A DNA stretch of 64,000 nt, taken from NCBI GenBank assembly GCA_030068075.1, contig CM057827.1:69950500-70014499 (forward strand), written 5' to 3'. This DNA is from Paguma larvata (Eukaryota; Chordata; Mammalia; Carnivora; Viverridae). Of the stretch, positions 1 to 12,250 are shown in pieces. A program made the position numbers and the translations under genes. Under the pieces are notes generated by a model. The model saw only the letters and a list, made by a program, of their open reading frames with translations. It did no database searches and was not told the DNA's origin. Numbering within the stretch: position 1 is the stretch's first letter; the number at the start of each line of letters is the position of its first letter.

Positions 1-69
1 CCTCCCGAGAGCTAGGCGGAAGTTGCAGGAAGCCGCGGAGAGGAGGCAGGAGAGGCGAGGGTGGTGGCT

Positions 70-3000
70 ATGAGTGGTCTTGGCCGACTCTTCGGGAGGG
101 GTGAGCCCGGGCGAGGTCGGTGGGCGGGAGGTGCTGGCCAAAGAGCTGTGGGGAAGGCCATGGCCCCGGGCTGTCGCGCAAACCCCGGCCAGGGCCCAGC
201 GAGGCCGCCTCACGTGCCAGGAGGCCCCGCCTTGTCGGGCTGCCTGGCTCCGGCTGTCTTCTCCTGCCCCAGAGAGAGAAGAACTCGGGGCCGTGCCGGA
301 ACGTGAATGGAAGGTCCCCACTGTTTAAGCTGGGGGGCCGAGTTTCCGGCTGTCCTCATCTAGTCTTTCCAAACCACTGGTGCTCCCTTTCTGCTGGCCA
401 AGGGGGAACCTGAGGTGATGAGGAAAGATTGCCTACTTCAAACTCCCACCTGGTGGGGGAGACAGGCAAAAACTGATAATAGTGTAGTGTGGGAACTCCA
501 TGATGGAGATGTTCCCCCAAACCAGGGGGGGCATAGAAGAGGCGTGGGGGGTTTGTGTCCAGAGAGCTAGAGGTATGCCAGGTGGAGAACTGAGGTACTC
601 CAGGGGGAGGGAACTGTGTGCAAAAACAGGCAGGAACGAGTATGGTATCCTTTGGGGGAGAGAAGAGTTCTGGCTGCCGTGCGTGCCTGCGCTTGTGCAT
701 ACTTGCCCACGCCAGCTGAAGAGGAGGAAAGTAGAAGTGTGGATGGAGAGAGAAAACAGGGCCAGGTCAAGAAGGGCCTTGTATGGCTCATTAAAGTTTT
801 AGATTCTATCTCGGAGGCAATGGAGAGTGTGGGAGGATTTTCAGCAGGCAAGGGCCTGCCTTATTAATTTTAATACCTGTCCGAAGTGCAGAAGATGAAG
901 GGGAAAATTGAGATCAGATATTTTTTTTCTCTAGTCCCCGTACTTCATTCGGTTTGATCCTGTGGAGTTGGGACCTTGGGCATCTCCTGGGACAGCAAGT
1001 GGAAGGGCGATTATAAAAAGTGACCAAACTCCAGTGGGGATGTGATAATAGGAGGGCCGTGCACATGTGGCAGCAGGGAGTGTGGGGGAACTCTGAACCT
1101 TCCACTCGGGTTTGCTGTGAACCTAAAACTTCTCTGGAAAAAAAAAGAAAGGAAGAAAGAAAAGAAAAAGCCTGGGAATGACTTGAAAGGCCGTGTGCAA
1201 TAGCAAAGAATACTGGGTTTGGAAGTCACGCTGCCGCATTTCAATTCCTGCTCAATTCTTACTAGTTGTGATTTTAAGCAAACAAAAACTTAACACATAC
1301 ATACCTGTTTTTCACATTTGTAAAGTGAACATAGTGCATTCATTGTAGAGAGTCATTTTGGGATTAACAGTGACACAGTCAGGTGCCTAGCACACACTAG
1401 ACATTCAGCAACTGGTGGCTAATATTTCTCCCCCCCACAATATGGGCCCGCTTGATTGGACTCCAGGGAAGAAGGAGAAGGGGCCAACCCCCGAAGAGGC
1501 AATACAGAAACTGAAGGAGACAGAGAAGATACTGATCAAGAAACAGGAGTTTCTGGAGCAGAAGATTCAACACGAGCTACAAATGGCCAAGAAGCATGGG
1601 ACCAAGAATAAGAGAGGTAACAGGAGGAGAGGTGCCAGTCGGGCGGGCCCAGGCGGGAAGCATAAGGGCTTCTGGCTCTGACGTTCAGGGTGTGGGCTGG
1701 GTCAGCCGCCCTACAGGCTTTGCGGAGGAAGAAAAGATTCGAACAGCAGCTGGCACAAACCGATGGGACGTTGTCTACCCTGGAGTTTCAGCGCGAGGCC
1801 ATTGAGAATGCCACCACCAATGCAGAAGTGCTTCGGACCATGGAGCTTGCTGCCCAAGGCATGAAGAAGGCCTACCAGGACATGTGGGTACGGGGGGAGG
1901 GAAGCAGGGGGCCCAGGCACTGGGGAGAGTAGCTTGGTATTTTACTTCGAATCTTCAAACCTCTCAGAATGTAAATTTACGGTATAGATCCCTGTGACAG
2001 CTAGACCTCTGTGGGTCTCCTTGCTTCTGGGAAGATCTCTTTGCTGGCTGAAGCATTCTAGGGTGGGAAGATGATTTTCCTGATTTTTAAAGATCCTTCA
2101 GAGAGGCGAGTACAGCCTATCCTCCCCAAGGTGGCTTCTTGCCAGTTCTCAGCCCAGACTTGCCTCCGTATAATTTCCCAGGGATCTCTTCTGAGAGCCA
2201 TGGATTTATCAGTCTGAGGCCACAGACAGGAGGGTTTTCATCCATGCAGGATGGGAAAGTCAGGAGGGTTGTTGCCTGATTTCGTGGCTATATATCTTGT
2301 TCTCAGGGACATTGACAAGGTGGATGAACTGATGGCCGACATTACAGAACAACAGGAGGTGGCCCAGCAGATCTCAGATGCCATTTCTCGACCCATGGGC
2401 TTTGATGTGGATGAGGTGATTGGAGCAAGGGGTCAGGGAATATTGGAGAAAGCATGAGACTAGCCGGGAGAAATGCCCAGGAGTATCATGGGGCAAATTT
2501 GGGGCGGAGGGGACTCCAAAATGTTATGTTTTGGGGAGTAGAAGTTGCCTTTCTCATCTTTAACTGTCTTATTGTCCCATATCCAGGACGAACTGTTGGA
2601 GGAGCTAGAGAAGCTGGAGCAGGAGGAATTGGCCCAGGAGTTGTTACAAGTAGGCGACAAGGAGGAAGAAGCCCCCATCAAACTGCCTAGCGTACCCTCC
2701 ACACATCTGCCTGAAGAGCCAGGTACTCGGGGTTATTCTATCGTCTCAAGGATTTGAGGGGGTGGGATAGATAGGGGAAGGATGATATTCCTCTTACACT
2801 CTGCCTCAAAGGAGCCAGGCAGAGAGGGCTGCTGCTACAGTTGCACAGGTTGTCGACGGCATAGGGGCACCCGGCTGAGGAGGAATGAAGCCTAAAGTCC
2901 AGCCTCTGCCTCACTCAGCAAGCCGTGCACCCTCGTGTAGCGCTGCAAGTGCCGGGAGAAAGAAGCACATTTTCCCCATTTGTTCAGAGGTGTCAGGGAA

Positions 3001-3214
3001 TTTGCAGCAGCCCCGCAAGCAGAAGGACCACACCGTTATGTTCTTTGCTGAGGGGGAGAGGATTGAGCCGACTCTCAGTGTCATAGCAGGGGACCGTTGG
3101 AAGTTGCCAAAGCCCTAACCCTTCTTTCTTTTTCTGGGTATTCTTTTCCCCGAAGCTCCCAAAGCGGATGAAGACGAAGAAGCTCTAAAGCAGTTGGCCG
3201 AGTGGGTATCCTGA
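70..3214 (+). CDS. CHMP4A: Charged multivesicular body protein 4A (ESCRT-III subunit)
   Basis: Snf7-family ESCRT-III subunit that polymerises on membranes for multivesicular-body sorting, abscission and virus budding. Six coding exons: 70-100, 1467-1616, 1706-1883, 2307-2415, 2587-2722, 3156-3214, all with GT/AG borders and continuous phase, giving 220 aa. The start MSGLGRLFG is the family N-terminus. Residues about 10-110 are the basic helices (KKEKGPTPEEAIQ, RRKKRFEQQLAQ), followed by the acidic autoinhibitory half, and the C-terminus DEDEEALKQLAEWVS is the amphipathic helix that binds ALIX Bro1 domains. Human CHMP4A is 222 aa as I recall; two residues are missing here just after PMGF, near residue 152. 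The exon-3 donor is GTGGGT, which makes a DMDID junction. The gene lies tail to tail with TSSK4. Confidence 0.96.
1195..1420 (+). repeat. MIR-like ancient SINE in CHMP4A intron 1
   Basis: Diverged match in order to MIR landmarks: a GAATACTGGGTTTGGAAGTC-like head, a TTAACAC stretch, CATTTGTAAAGTGAACAT, and a GTGCCTAGCACACACTAG-like tail. It is degenerate, and the borders are approximate. Confidence 0.5.
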
Positions 3215-3450
3215 TGAGTCTGGGCTTGTTTTCCCGGCGCTGCCTACATCCGTCTCTTTTCCTTAAGTGCCAAGTGCTAAGCTAAAGGAACACAGCCTTT
3301 TGGGGAGGTCCTGCTGAGGGCGGTAGTGACCCTGCCTGAAAAAGGGTTGTTGCCCTCCCCTCCCTGGCTCAACTCTGAAAGAGAACGTTGGTGCACGAGG
3401 AGCTCCTTCGCTCCCTTCTCTTTGATAACAGTTACGGTGCCCTCGTTCCC

Positions 3451-3456
3451 AATAAA
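3451..3456 (+). terminator. CHMP4A poly(A) signal AATAAA
   Basis: First canonical AATAAA after the CHMP4A stop, about 240 nt downstream, implying a short 3' UTR. Confidence 0.7.
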
Positions 3457-3469
3457 ATCAGGCAGATGG

Positions 3470-4613
3470 AACCCTAGTGTTTATACTGCCTCATCCACAC
3501 CTGAAACTCTTCCCTGGCCTTTGGAGCTTTGTGTCAAGCAATGAATCAGAGTGGAAGTAAGATGGGGCATTGGAAGACAGAGCAGCAAGCGGGAGTCGAC
3601 AGTATCTTGGCCTACTATGTGCCAGGCATGTGGTGTTTCATCTCTCACGCTGGTTTGTCCTAGAGTTGCCTGGTGCTGAGGTTAAGGTTAACCTGCTATC
3701 GTTATTTTTCTCAGGACCATGTGGAGCTGTCTCATTGCTTTCCCCCAATCATGCCTCTGCCAAGACAGCCCCATGACTCACTCCTCATTTTCCCTTTGCA
3801 AAGCCAATTTTCGAGGGCAGGGAGAAAGAATATAGGGATGAAGGAGCAAGTGGCTTTCCTTTATTCAGAACCCATAGCTAATAGGCTTGGTTCGAACTGT
3901 TCGTTTCTAAGAGCAATAGTGTGAATGATACACTGGGATTGTTTCCGTCAGGGTTAAGGTGGCATTTGGAGGAAGGAGAAGAAACCAAGGCTTTTCACAC
4001 ATCCTGATACCCATTTCTAAGAGAACAAATAATGCCATCCCTTTGGATATAAATAGGCAGAGCCATGACCAAACAGCAGCCAGGGCCTCTGCCACATTGC
4101 TTGAACATTTTTTTTTTTTTAATTTTTTTAATGTTTATTTTTTAGAGAGAGAGAGAGAGACAGAGCAGGAGTGGGGGAGGGTCAGAGAGAGAGGGAGACA
4201 CAGAATCCGAAGCAGGCTCCAGGCTCTGAGCTGTCAGCACAGACCCCGATGCAGGGCTCGAACTCACGAACTGTGAGATCGTGACCTGAGCCAAAGTCGG
4301 ACACTTAACTGACTGAGGCACCCAGGCGCCCCTGCTTGAACATTGAGAATGCACAGAGATGTGTAATGAGCATTTACTTAGAATAAGGAAGCTTCCCCAA
4401 AGCGGGTGTTCATCTGAGCACCCTCTCCACCTCCCCCCACCAGCCACATGTGAGCGCATAGTGAATTACAGTGTTGACTTAACAGGTGTCAGGATGACCA
4501 GGTACAGACTCTGGTTAGAAAGCCACCTCTTGCACTTGGTAGTGTTCCTGCCATGGTTCCCTTGAGGAAAGAAGGTCTTTGACTCCAGCTGATGAAACTT
4601 AATCAGAAATAGA
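3470..4613. other. Spacer between convergent CHMP4A and TSSK4
   Basis: No coding exon found. It holds one reverse-oriented CAN-SINE (4110-4332) and otherwise unremarkable sequence. Open frames here are short and lack splice or homology support. Confidence 0.6.
4110..4332 (-). mobile_element. CAN-SINE (felid tRNA-derived SINE), complete
   Basis: Read on the minus strand it starts with GGGGCGCCTGGGTG and ends in the GA/TC-rich stretch and A/T tail. It is flanked by a perfect 12-bp target-site duplication TGCTTGAACATT at 4098-4109 and 4333-4344, so the insertion is intact and fairly recent. Confidence 0.93.
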
Positions 4614-4619
4614 TTTATT
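4614..4619 (-). terminator. TSSK4 poly(A) signal
   Basis: TTTATT on the plus strand, AATAAA on the TSSK4 strand, about 75 nt beyond the stop codon. Confidence 0.7.
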
Positions 4620-4691
4620 TTTGGTAGAAAAGATTGTTAGCCCCAGACCCTCCTGCTTTGCTCCTCTCTCAACCTCCTCCCTCAACCACTT

Positions 4692-6877
4692 TTAGGTTTT
4701 GACTTCCAAGGATTGGTGCCGATCATTGGTGCTGGGGGGTTGCCACATGGCCTCAAGCAGCCTGATCTCATGGGTGGGTTTCTCAGGCTGGAACTTGAGC
4801 ACCCAAGGATCCTTGATGATGTCCAGGATGGTGGCACGCATGGTGGCTTGGCGTAGCGTCTGGAGGATCAGGTTCTAGGGCAGGGGAGAGAGAGGTCTTG
4901 GCTGAGCTTGCCTCCCATTGTGCCACACAGGCAATGAGCAGTTGGACCTGAGAGAGAAGCAGGATAGCCCATCACACCACTCTGGTAAAAGGGGGTGTGG
5001 CCCTGCTTTTCACCTGATGAGTCTGGCATTTAACTCCCTGGAGGAGAGGGGAAGGAAGGGTTCCCTGGGGTGGGGGGCGGGAATCCTGGCATTGTCCTGC
5101 TGAAACCAGCTCATCACTCACAGCTAAGGTGTGGAGCCCAGGAATGGCCCTTCAAGCTCCCTCTCCGCCAACTGCTCTGGCTACAGTAAGACTGCGATGG
5201 TGGGGAAGAGCCTTTCCTGGGGCGGGGGGTGGGTGGGTGGGGGCTAGGTTGGGTATTCCCTCCCTGTGGGTCATCCCTGAGGCCTCAGCCCTCCTGGGGG
5301 AGCCAGCACCTTGCACTCCTGGGAGATGGAGTGGTTAGATGGAAAAGTGACCTCCTTTTGAGTCTCCTTCAGCAGCTTCTTGAGATTGGTGTCATCAAAG
5401 GGCAGCCGAGCGACCACTAGAGTGTACAGGATGACGCCCATGCTCCAGGTGTCAGACAGGAAAGGGTTGTAGGGCAAGCCCAGCAAGATCTCCGGGCAGG
5501 CATAAGCAAAGCTGCCACAGTAGGTCTGGCTGAGGTGGGTAAAGCAGTTCATTTGGCGGTAAGAAGGGCTACTATGCACAGTCTGGTTAGGAGTCACCAT
5601 CTTGGCGAAGCCAAAGTCCGATATCTTCACGTTCTCCCGCTTGTCCAGCAACAGGTTCTCCAACTTTAAGTCCCTACCAGCAGCAGAAAGGCTGGGGGTC
5701 AGGCTGGGGAGAGGGCTTAGTATTAGACCGGGAGCTGAAGGGCCAGGGGTCAGAGGCTAGAGATGGAAAAGGCAAAGTGGGAGACGGGTGCCATTATGAG
5801 GACGCAAGGTAGAGAGGAAGGAGCCATGGAGTTATGAGCAGAGCCCAAAGGTGAGAGAGGATGGTACCTGAGGACCAGTGGGGGCTCATCACTGTAGTTC
5901 ACAGAGTGCTGTGCTCACGGTGGGTACTACATAAATGTTCTCGACCAGACAATTAGAATAGAGGGGATGAACGGGCCTAGATAACTGAGGAAGGCCAAGG
6001 GAGGGAAAAAGAGGGCAGAAAATATGCATAAAACCCCCTTGAGAGCCCCGAGGTCCCAGCCTGGGTGGCAGCGCCCTCACCGGTGCACGATGCCCTTGCT
6101 GTGCAGGTAGGCGATGCCCAGGGTCATCTGCGAGAACCACTTGCCAGCCAGGGGCTCAGAGCAAGCCCCGTAGCGCTGGATCCATTCGAGGACGTCACCA
6201 CCCTGCGCCAGCTCCAGAATGATGTACACTCGGGATGTGGTTTCGATGGCCTGATAGAAGTTGATGAGGTACTTGTGCCGCAGGACCTTCATTACCTGGC
6301 CCCGGAAGAGGGACCCATCAAACCTGGGAAGGGAGAACCCTGGCTGTGCTCCCAGCCCTCCTCCTGTCCTGCTGCTAACTTACTTAGAACGCTGCAACAG
6401 GATTGAACCCCAGAGGGCCGGTGGTCTGTGGGCAAACCCTGTGCTTTGTACTTGTACTTTGTGAGGGGCTGGAGGTGAGTGGGTGGGTGGAAAGAGGTTG
6501 AATTGATATCAAGTCATTTTCCTGCTGCTTAGTAAGACATTCACTCCTGATTTGGGGGTGGGAGGGTGTAGCTCTGGCTCTACCCGCTCCTAACCATACC
6601 CAGAAGTCTTAATGAGCTTGGTACCAGTTCCCTCTTCCAGCCCCTTTCTAACCTGTATCTCACGGGGCAGGAACTTGTTAAGATAGTCCTCAGAGGCCTT
6701 CTTCTTTGAGATGATCTTGACGGCCACCATGACCTTCTGCTTTGTGTAGTAAGCCTCATAAACCGTCCCATAGGAGCCATTGCCAATGACCTTGCCCACC
6801 TCGTAACCATACTCCTCCATGACAGAGTGGTAGGCTGAGGTGGATGGTGCTACCTCCAGGGTATCTCCCTTCCCCAT
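4692..6877 (-). CDS. TSSK4: Testis-specific serine kinase 4
   Basis: Protein kinase of the TSSK family, expressed in spermatids in known mammals. Four coding exons on the minus strand: 6877-6653, 6295-6081, 5673-5310, 4874-4692, giving 328 aa. Visible kinase motifs are the glycine loop GNGSYGTV (32-39), VAVK with K54, the catalytic HRDLKLEN (146-153) formed across the exon 2/3 junction, and DFG (166-168). The end of the activation segment reads CPE where most kinases have APE; the human protein has the same, so this is not a defect. Exon 1 joins exon 2 as [13 protein letters not shown], which matches the human order. The C-terminal tail after the kinase domain ([17 protein letters not shown]) diverges from human. 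The short-isoform junction is used here; a human isoform adds about ten residues at the HR/D position. Confidence 0.96.
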
Positions 6878-7264
6878 GGTGTCGGGCTTGCTGAGAGCAG
6901 GGAGCTTTGCTACTTAAAAGCCTATTATCTGCTCAGAAAGCCATGAGGGTTGGGGTACCAAAGTAATCTTTGAAAGCTTGCCTATATAGTCACACACGTC
7001 TGGGATGCTGGGCTCAACTCTCACTAGAAACGTGGAGGGGGAAGAAGGGAGAAGCAGTTCTTTTTGTCTCCACTAGCTGTTGTTACTTCTTTCTCCTCCT
7101 GGTTACGGAACTCCCCAAGGTCCCATGTTCCACATACATCACAATTCACCTTCTTCCCACCATTGGCCGTAAGACTTGAGAATGAAGCGTACTCTGGAAC
7201 ATATTCCTGGAGGCAACTTCTGAAATTTGGTGAGACTCCCACCCCCATAGAGCCAATCCCTTCA

Positions 7265-7400
7265 ACCATTCACGTTTATTGAGCACCCGCTATGTGCCAG
7301 GCAGTGTGCTGAGTACTGTGATAAAATAACCAATAAGGCCAATAGAGACTCTGTGCTCCTAGAGTTTTATTATCCAGCCTGAGAAACACATGTGTGAGAA
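7265..7400 (-). repeat. L2/MIR-type 3'-end remnant
   Basis: Contains TTTATTGAGCACCCGCTATG followed by TGCCAGGCAGTGTGCTGAG, the reverse complement of the shared L2/MIR 3' tail. Diverged; borders approximate. Similar remnants occur at about 33625, 44155 and 59545. Confidence 0.5.
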
Positions 7401-9200
7401 TATTACAGAGAACTGCAAGGTGTTGTAAAAACATACTCTAAGGAATCTTAACTTTAAAATGTTTTTCTGGCTTAAAACAATCACCTTTGTTTTTTTTTTT
7501 TTTGCAGGTTGAGCTGGGCTCAGTTGGGTGGTTCTGGTGGTCTCGTCTTAGCTGGGATCATTTGTTTCTGCTGCATATGGTCTCACTATCCAGCAGACTA
7601 GCCAGAGTTCCTTCACAGGGTAGCATTGAATTTCAAGCAAAAAAAAAAAAAAAAATCAGAAATCGCATGATCAACTGATGCCTAGGCTCCAAAATCGCAA
7701 AGCATCACTTCTATACCTTTACAGCAGTAGAAACAGTTACAAAATTACAAGGATCACTAGGATTGAAAGGGTGGAACGGATTCCACCTCTGAACCTTGAA
7801 ATGCATTCTTATCTTGCTTTCCATGACCTTAAATTCTGTAGTATTCCTCCCATCCCTCTGGCCGTCCCTCACACTGCACTGGAGCCTTATCTTCTCTGTC
7901 TATCCCTTAATCATACCCTGAAGTTTCTACCACAGGCCTTATTTCCTCATCCCATTAGGATCTCCCCCATTCCCGACACTGCACTTACTTACATCCACGC
8001 GGACTGCTCCTAGTCTCGTCTCCTCTCAGATGTCTCTGGAGTTCCAGATCCAGCGTCCATTTGCTCACAGGATTCACTTGGACGTGTTTTTCTCAGATGT
8101 CTTCAGCGTACCGTGTCCAAAACTGAACTCTTTACATTCTCGCCCTAGGTTTCCTCTCTCTGTACGTTCTATAGTAGTTGTCTTCGATTTACACACCCGG
8201 ATGTCATCCTGGACCCTTCCCTCTGCCTCAGCCCCTACATCCAATCTGTCACCAAACCCTGTCTCTTCTACCTTCTAATTAACTTTAATAATATGTTCCA
8301 GACTTCCGGAGCAGCTGTCACTGCTTTAGCTGAAGCCTCTTTCAGTTCTCAACTGATCACCCTAGCAAGCTTTCTGCTCCCCTCCAGTCCTCGCCCTGAA
8401 CTCCAAGGCATAAATCTGATTTATACCCACTTAATTCAGTGTCTCCCCATTCTCCTCAGGAGTGAGTCCAAATTTTTTTATATGGATTCAACATCTGACC
8501 CTCCTTACCTCTCCAATTTTGTCTTTTAACCTACATGCAATGCTACAAACAGAATTACTTTTCCTTCATTGCTTTCTCTGTCTGGCAACCCCCTACGCTC
8601 CCTTCAGGACTTAGCTCATAAGCTGTTTTAAGGACGCCTTTACTCACTGCTCAAGACCAAATTAGATGTGCCTCCCTCCTGGGGGCTCCCAGAGCCCCAA
8701 TACTTTTCTCTGTCACAGCGCCCAACATAGTGTCCGTAATTGTGTTTTTTCTGCTTGCATCTCCCACTAGGCTGTCAGGGAGGTCAACTGGCAGGAAGAG
8801 GGAGATGAAGTCAGAGGCTTGAGAAGAATGGGTTTGCAGAATGGAGGAGAGCCGATCTGGAAAACGAACGGGATCACTGAGCAGCACTGGGGGTCCAAGT
8901 GAGGTTAAAAGCCCCATTTACAGACACACGATTTTAACACAGCGCTAAGATTCCTCTTGGGTATGGGTGCTTGAATGTTGACTGTTCTTGAATATGAACC
9001 CAAGATTAAGGTTTCACCTGGCAGCTGGAATGAAAGAACAATGGGAGAGAGGCATCAAGAACACGGGCAAGAATGTGGCAGAAATGACGGAATGTGGAAT
9101 CTATGCTGCAGGGGTAAGGAAGACAAGCTAGAGAAACGCAGGTTGGTTGCAGGGAATGACAGAGGCTGTGGTCACTGCAGCGTTACCTGGATTTAAGACT

Positions 9201-9213
9201 GGGGGGGGGGGGT

Positions 9214-9252
<39 letters not shown>
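9201..9252. repeat. G12 run followed by (GT)19 microsatellite
   Basis: Twelve consecutive G at 9201-9212, then uninterrupted GT dinucleotides at 9215-9252. Likely length-polymorphic and prone to sequencing error. Confidence 0.95.
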
Positions 9253-9254
<2 letters not shown>

Positions 9255-11179
9255 AGGCGGGGTGGGGGTGGGGAGTGGCACTCGGGAAAGAATGAGGGAA
9301 GAGTCACATTTCTATCTTCCAAAGCAAAACGACTCCCAGCGACAGATTATGCCACAGACTGCTGGTAAACTCCTACTTACTGACAGCCTGCTGGTCCTGC
9401 CGGCAGGACGATCCCAACGTTTGTTGGAAGCCTAATCCACGTTCTCAGTCTACCAAGATCAGGTGTCCAGGGCACACTGTGGTAAGGAGGGCCACACGGC
9501 CCACCCTCTGGATAGTTGGCTGGCCCCTGAAGAGGGAGCCTGGTGGCAGCTCTGTTCTCATCATTGTGCAGGGGGTCAACCAGTTCATTTGAAAAACGTG
9601 TATTTAAGCTGCCTACTTTATACAAAAGCACTGCTAAGGCTGTCAAGATGCATAAATTACAGTCTTCCTGTGAGTAGTTAGCAATTAACAAGGAAGACAG
9701 GCACTTAAGAAGTAAAGTAACAGTACAGTGAGATAAAAGTGCTATAAAGACTGGAAGATGTGAAAGCAGGCTTTATATAGGAAGCATTTTGCACTGTTCA
9801 AAAGTCGTCTCCGGGCGGTAAGTGGGGAATGGCAGATTGGGCAGTCTAGGCCAAAGAAGCTACATGAGCTTGTGGGCTTGAGAGAACACGACATTCGAGA
9901 TTCCAATTAGAACGCAGAACAGGGTTCCAAAAGGGTAATGTACCTGGAGAAGCAATAAAGATCCAGGTCTGACAGGCCTCCTATGCCAAGCTTTTAAGAG
10001 TTTATCCCATGTACTTATGGTCACATTTTAGTCAAAATCAGAGCCTGTTAAAAAATGATGACCAGTCACACCCCCTCCTCTAAGATCCTGATTTGGTGGG
10101 ACCCAGGTCTCTATGGTTTTAGCTGAACCTGATGGGCACCAAGATTTGAGAACCACGGTTGCTGGAAAGAGGACACATATGTTCAAAAAAATCTTTACAG
10201 CAGCAGTATGGAAAATGGATCCAAGTGGGGAGGTGACCAGGCGACTAGCGCGGTGGCTGTCATGGTAATTTAGGTGGGACAGGGTGGGACCTGAACCAAG
10301 GCAGCCACAAGGAGGGGAAGTATTGGAAGATACTCAGGAAATAAGCAGGGAGGCTTGGTGGCACTGATAGGAGGAGGATGGGGGTGTGGACAGGGGAGTA
10401 AGTGAGAAAGAGTCCCAGGTTTCTGGCGTCTCTAAATTGCTTTTCTAATTACAAAATCCACTGATTATCTGAAAAACTCAATCCCCCTACTTCCTGGAAC
10501 CTCACCTCCTACAGGGAGGAGGGCTGGGTCTGAGAGGGCAGAAGTGGGTAAATGATGGACTTTTCAGGCCAGAAACTTCTTGTGATTTCTCGCCCTGGCA
10601 CTACTTCTTCACCCAGGGAAAGGGAACCTTAAATCTGCATCCTTACCTGTTGCCCCCAAGTGGCCAAACGGAAGTCACTGCCCCTGGGTCTAAGCTTCAA
10701 AACTCTCCCAATGGCAGATACTCTTAAAATAGCCAAGACAAGCCAAAGGCTAACTTTTCCAGAATAATCTGCAATATAAAATTGAAAGTCCAAACGCGCG
10801 CGCGCACGCACACACACATACACAATAACGACATCGAAAGAGTCGAACGTATGCCAAGATTCTTTACCTGTAAGTAACAATAACCCTGTGAGGCTTCCCA
10901 AGTCACCGGGTAAAAGGGCTGGCACCCTGTCTCTTTGCGTGCCTCCGCACCAGACCTGCCTCAGACTTGCCTGTCTTCGAACATGAGACGGCACTTATTT
11001 GGCCAGGGAGGCCTCCAGTACAGCCTCGGGAAGACATTTTTACTTATGCATTTATTTTTTGGCGGGAGGCCAGTCGTGACGGGTTGGGAGAGAAGCAGTG
11101 AGGTGAGATGCAGATTCCAGGACACTTGCACGGACTGTGCCCTCAATGTTCCAGCACAGCGCCGCCCAAAGCCTCACCT

Positions 11180-12110
11180 CCACCCAGGTTGAGGGCCATC
11201 AACCGCCTCTCTGAGCTCGCCCTCTGCAGCCGGTGGCGAGTCCCACCTGTTCAGCTGGCAAATGCTCCGGGGCGTCCACTAGGTGCAGGCCCAGCCACCA
11301 ACCAGGATCCGTTTCCTGGACAGTCACTGGGTGCGTGCGGCGGGCACGGCTCTCCGCCTCTGCCGGTGCCCCCAAGTCTTCCCGGGGACGAGCGATCGGC
11401 GCAGCAGCGACTCTTAACCAGCGGTGGCGTCCGCGTCCCGGCAAGCAGGCCTCAGCCGCAGCGCCTGCCCGAAAAACCGTCGGCAGAGGCGCCCCGGCCG
11501 CAGCATCGGGGGCGTGGTCCCCTCTAGGCTCTAGAAAAGGAGCTTTCCGCCGGGCTGAGGTCCCCGAGGGTGAGGCGGAAGTGGTAAGACTGACGTGTCC
11601 TGGGCTGCTCTCCAGATCGCCGGGAGGGCCCGCCGCCGGGGCAAGGGCTAGCCGGGCCGAGTCGGACTCTCCAGAGCTGGACTGGGCTCCCGACTGGGAA
11701 AAGCTAGTCGGCGAACACTTAACTGAACCGAGTGCGCCATCCCGTCTGGTATGGCTACAGCCGCTGCGATCAGGCACCGCGGCGGCCAACCCCGTGGAGG
11801 TCGGTCGTCAGGTCCTTCCCCGGCCGCCGCTAGCGCGCCGCTGAGGGGATAGACCCCAGCTGGAACCCAAGGGCAGCTACGGGGCCGCAGAGGCCGCGGG
11901 CGCCGCCTCGGCCAGCCCTTCCCGTGCGGTGAGGACCCCGCGGGGGCCGCGGGAAGGTGCCTGAGGTGCGAGGCCGCGTGGTGTTGCCATGGAAACGGGC
12001 TGGGGCGCGGGGCGGTCCCGGGCAGGCGGGCTGCGCGAGGGGGACCCCAGAGTGAGAGAACAGGAGAGCAAAGGAGGACAGTGAGACAGTGCTGTGTGGG
12101 GGTCGGGAGG
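11180..12110 (+). promoter_or_regulatory. CpG-rich promoter region of TM9SF1
   Basis: Very GC- and CpG-rich stretch immediately upstream of TM9SF1. A plausible non-coding first exon ends at 11928 before GTGAGG, and the coding exon has an acceptor (CCCAAACAG) at 12233. The exact transcription start cannot be read from sequence. Long open frames here (for example 11233-11844) follow from the lack of AT-rich stop codons. Confidence 0.55.
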
Positions 12111-12250
12111 CGGCCGCCCGAAGGAGGGTTGGAGGGACCAAGGGGAGGAATTGGAGCCACTGCGCTTCGGTTCGAAGGACCTGACCCGGGGCGTCAGAGT
12201 TAGTTTCCGTAACTGCTGGACTCCCCCAAACAGGTTCTGCTGCCTTAAGG

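Larger units (their letters stand above)
6900..11180. other. Intergenic region between TSSK4 and the TM9SF1 promoter
   Basis: I see no gene. It holds an L2/MIR-like tail (7265-7400), T- and A-tract-bounded sequence (7490-7655) of an unclassified old repeat, C/T-rich unclassified sequence (7670-8530), a G run plus (GT)19 microsatellite (9201-9252), a second L2-like remnant (9590-9790), and a mixed CG/CA repeat near 10796-10822. Open frames of 60-110 codons show no conserved motif and no splice context. Confidence 0.6.

Noticed and set aside
2885..3118. 77-codon frame between CHMP4A exons 5 and 6
   Set aside because: It lies within an intron whose flanking exons join in frame as expected for CHMP4A, with no splice sites to include it.
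7678..8529. Series of 80-110-codon frames in the TSSK4-TM9SF1 spacer
   Set aside because: C/T-rich repeat-like sequence; no conserved motif, no start context and no splice sites.
11233..11844. Overlapping 170-200-codon open frames on both strands in the TM9SF1 promoter
   Set aside because: CpG-island sequence lacks stop-rich AT codons. The predicted proteins are low-complexity, Arg/Pro/Ala-rich, and open in several frames at once.
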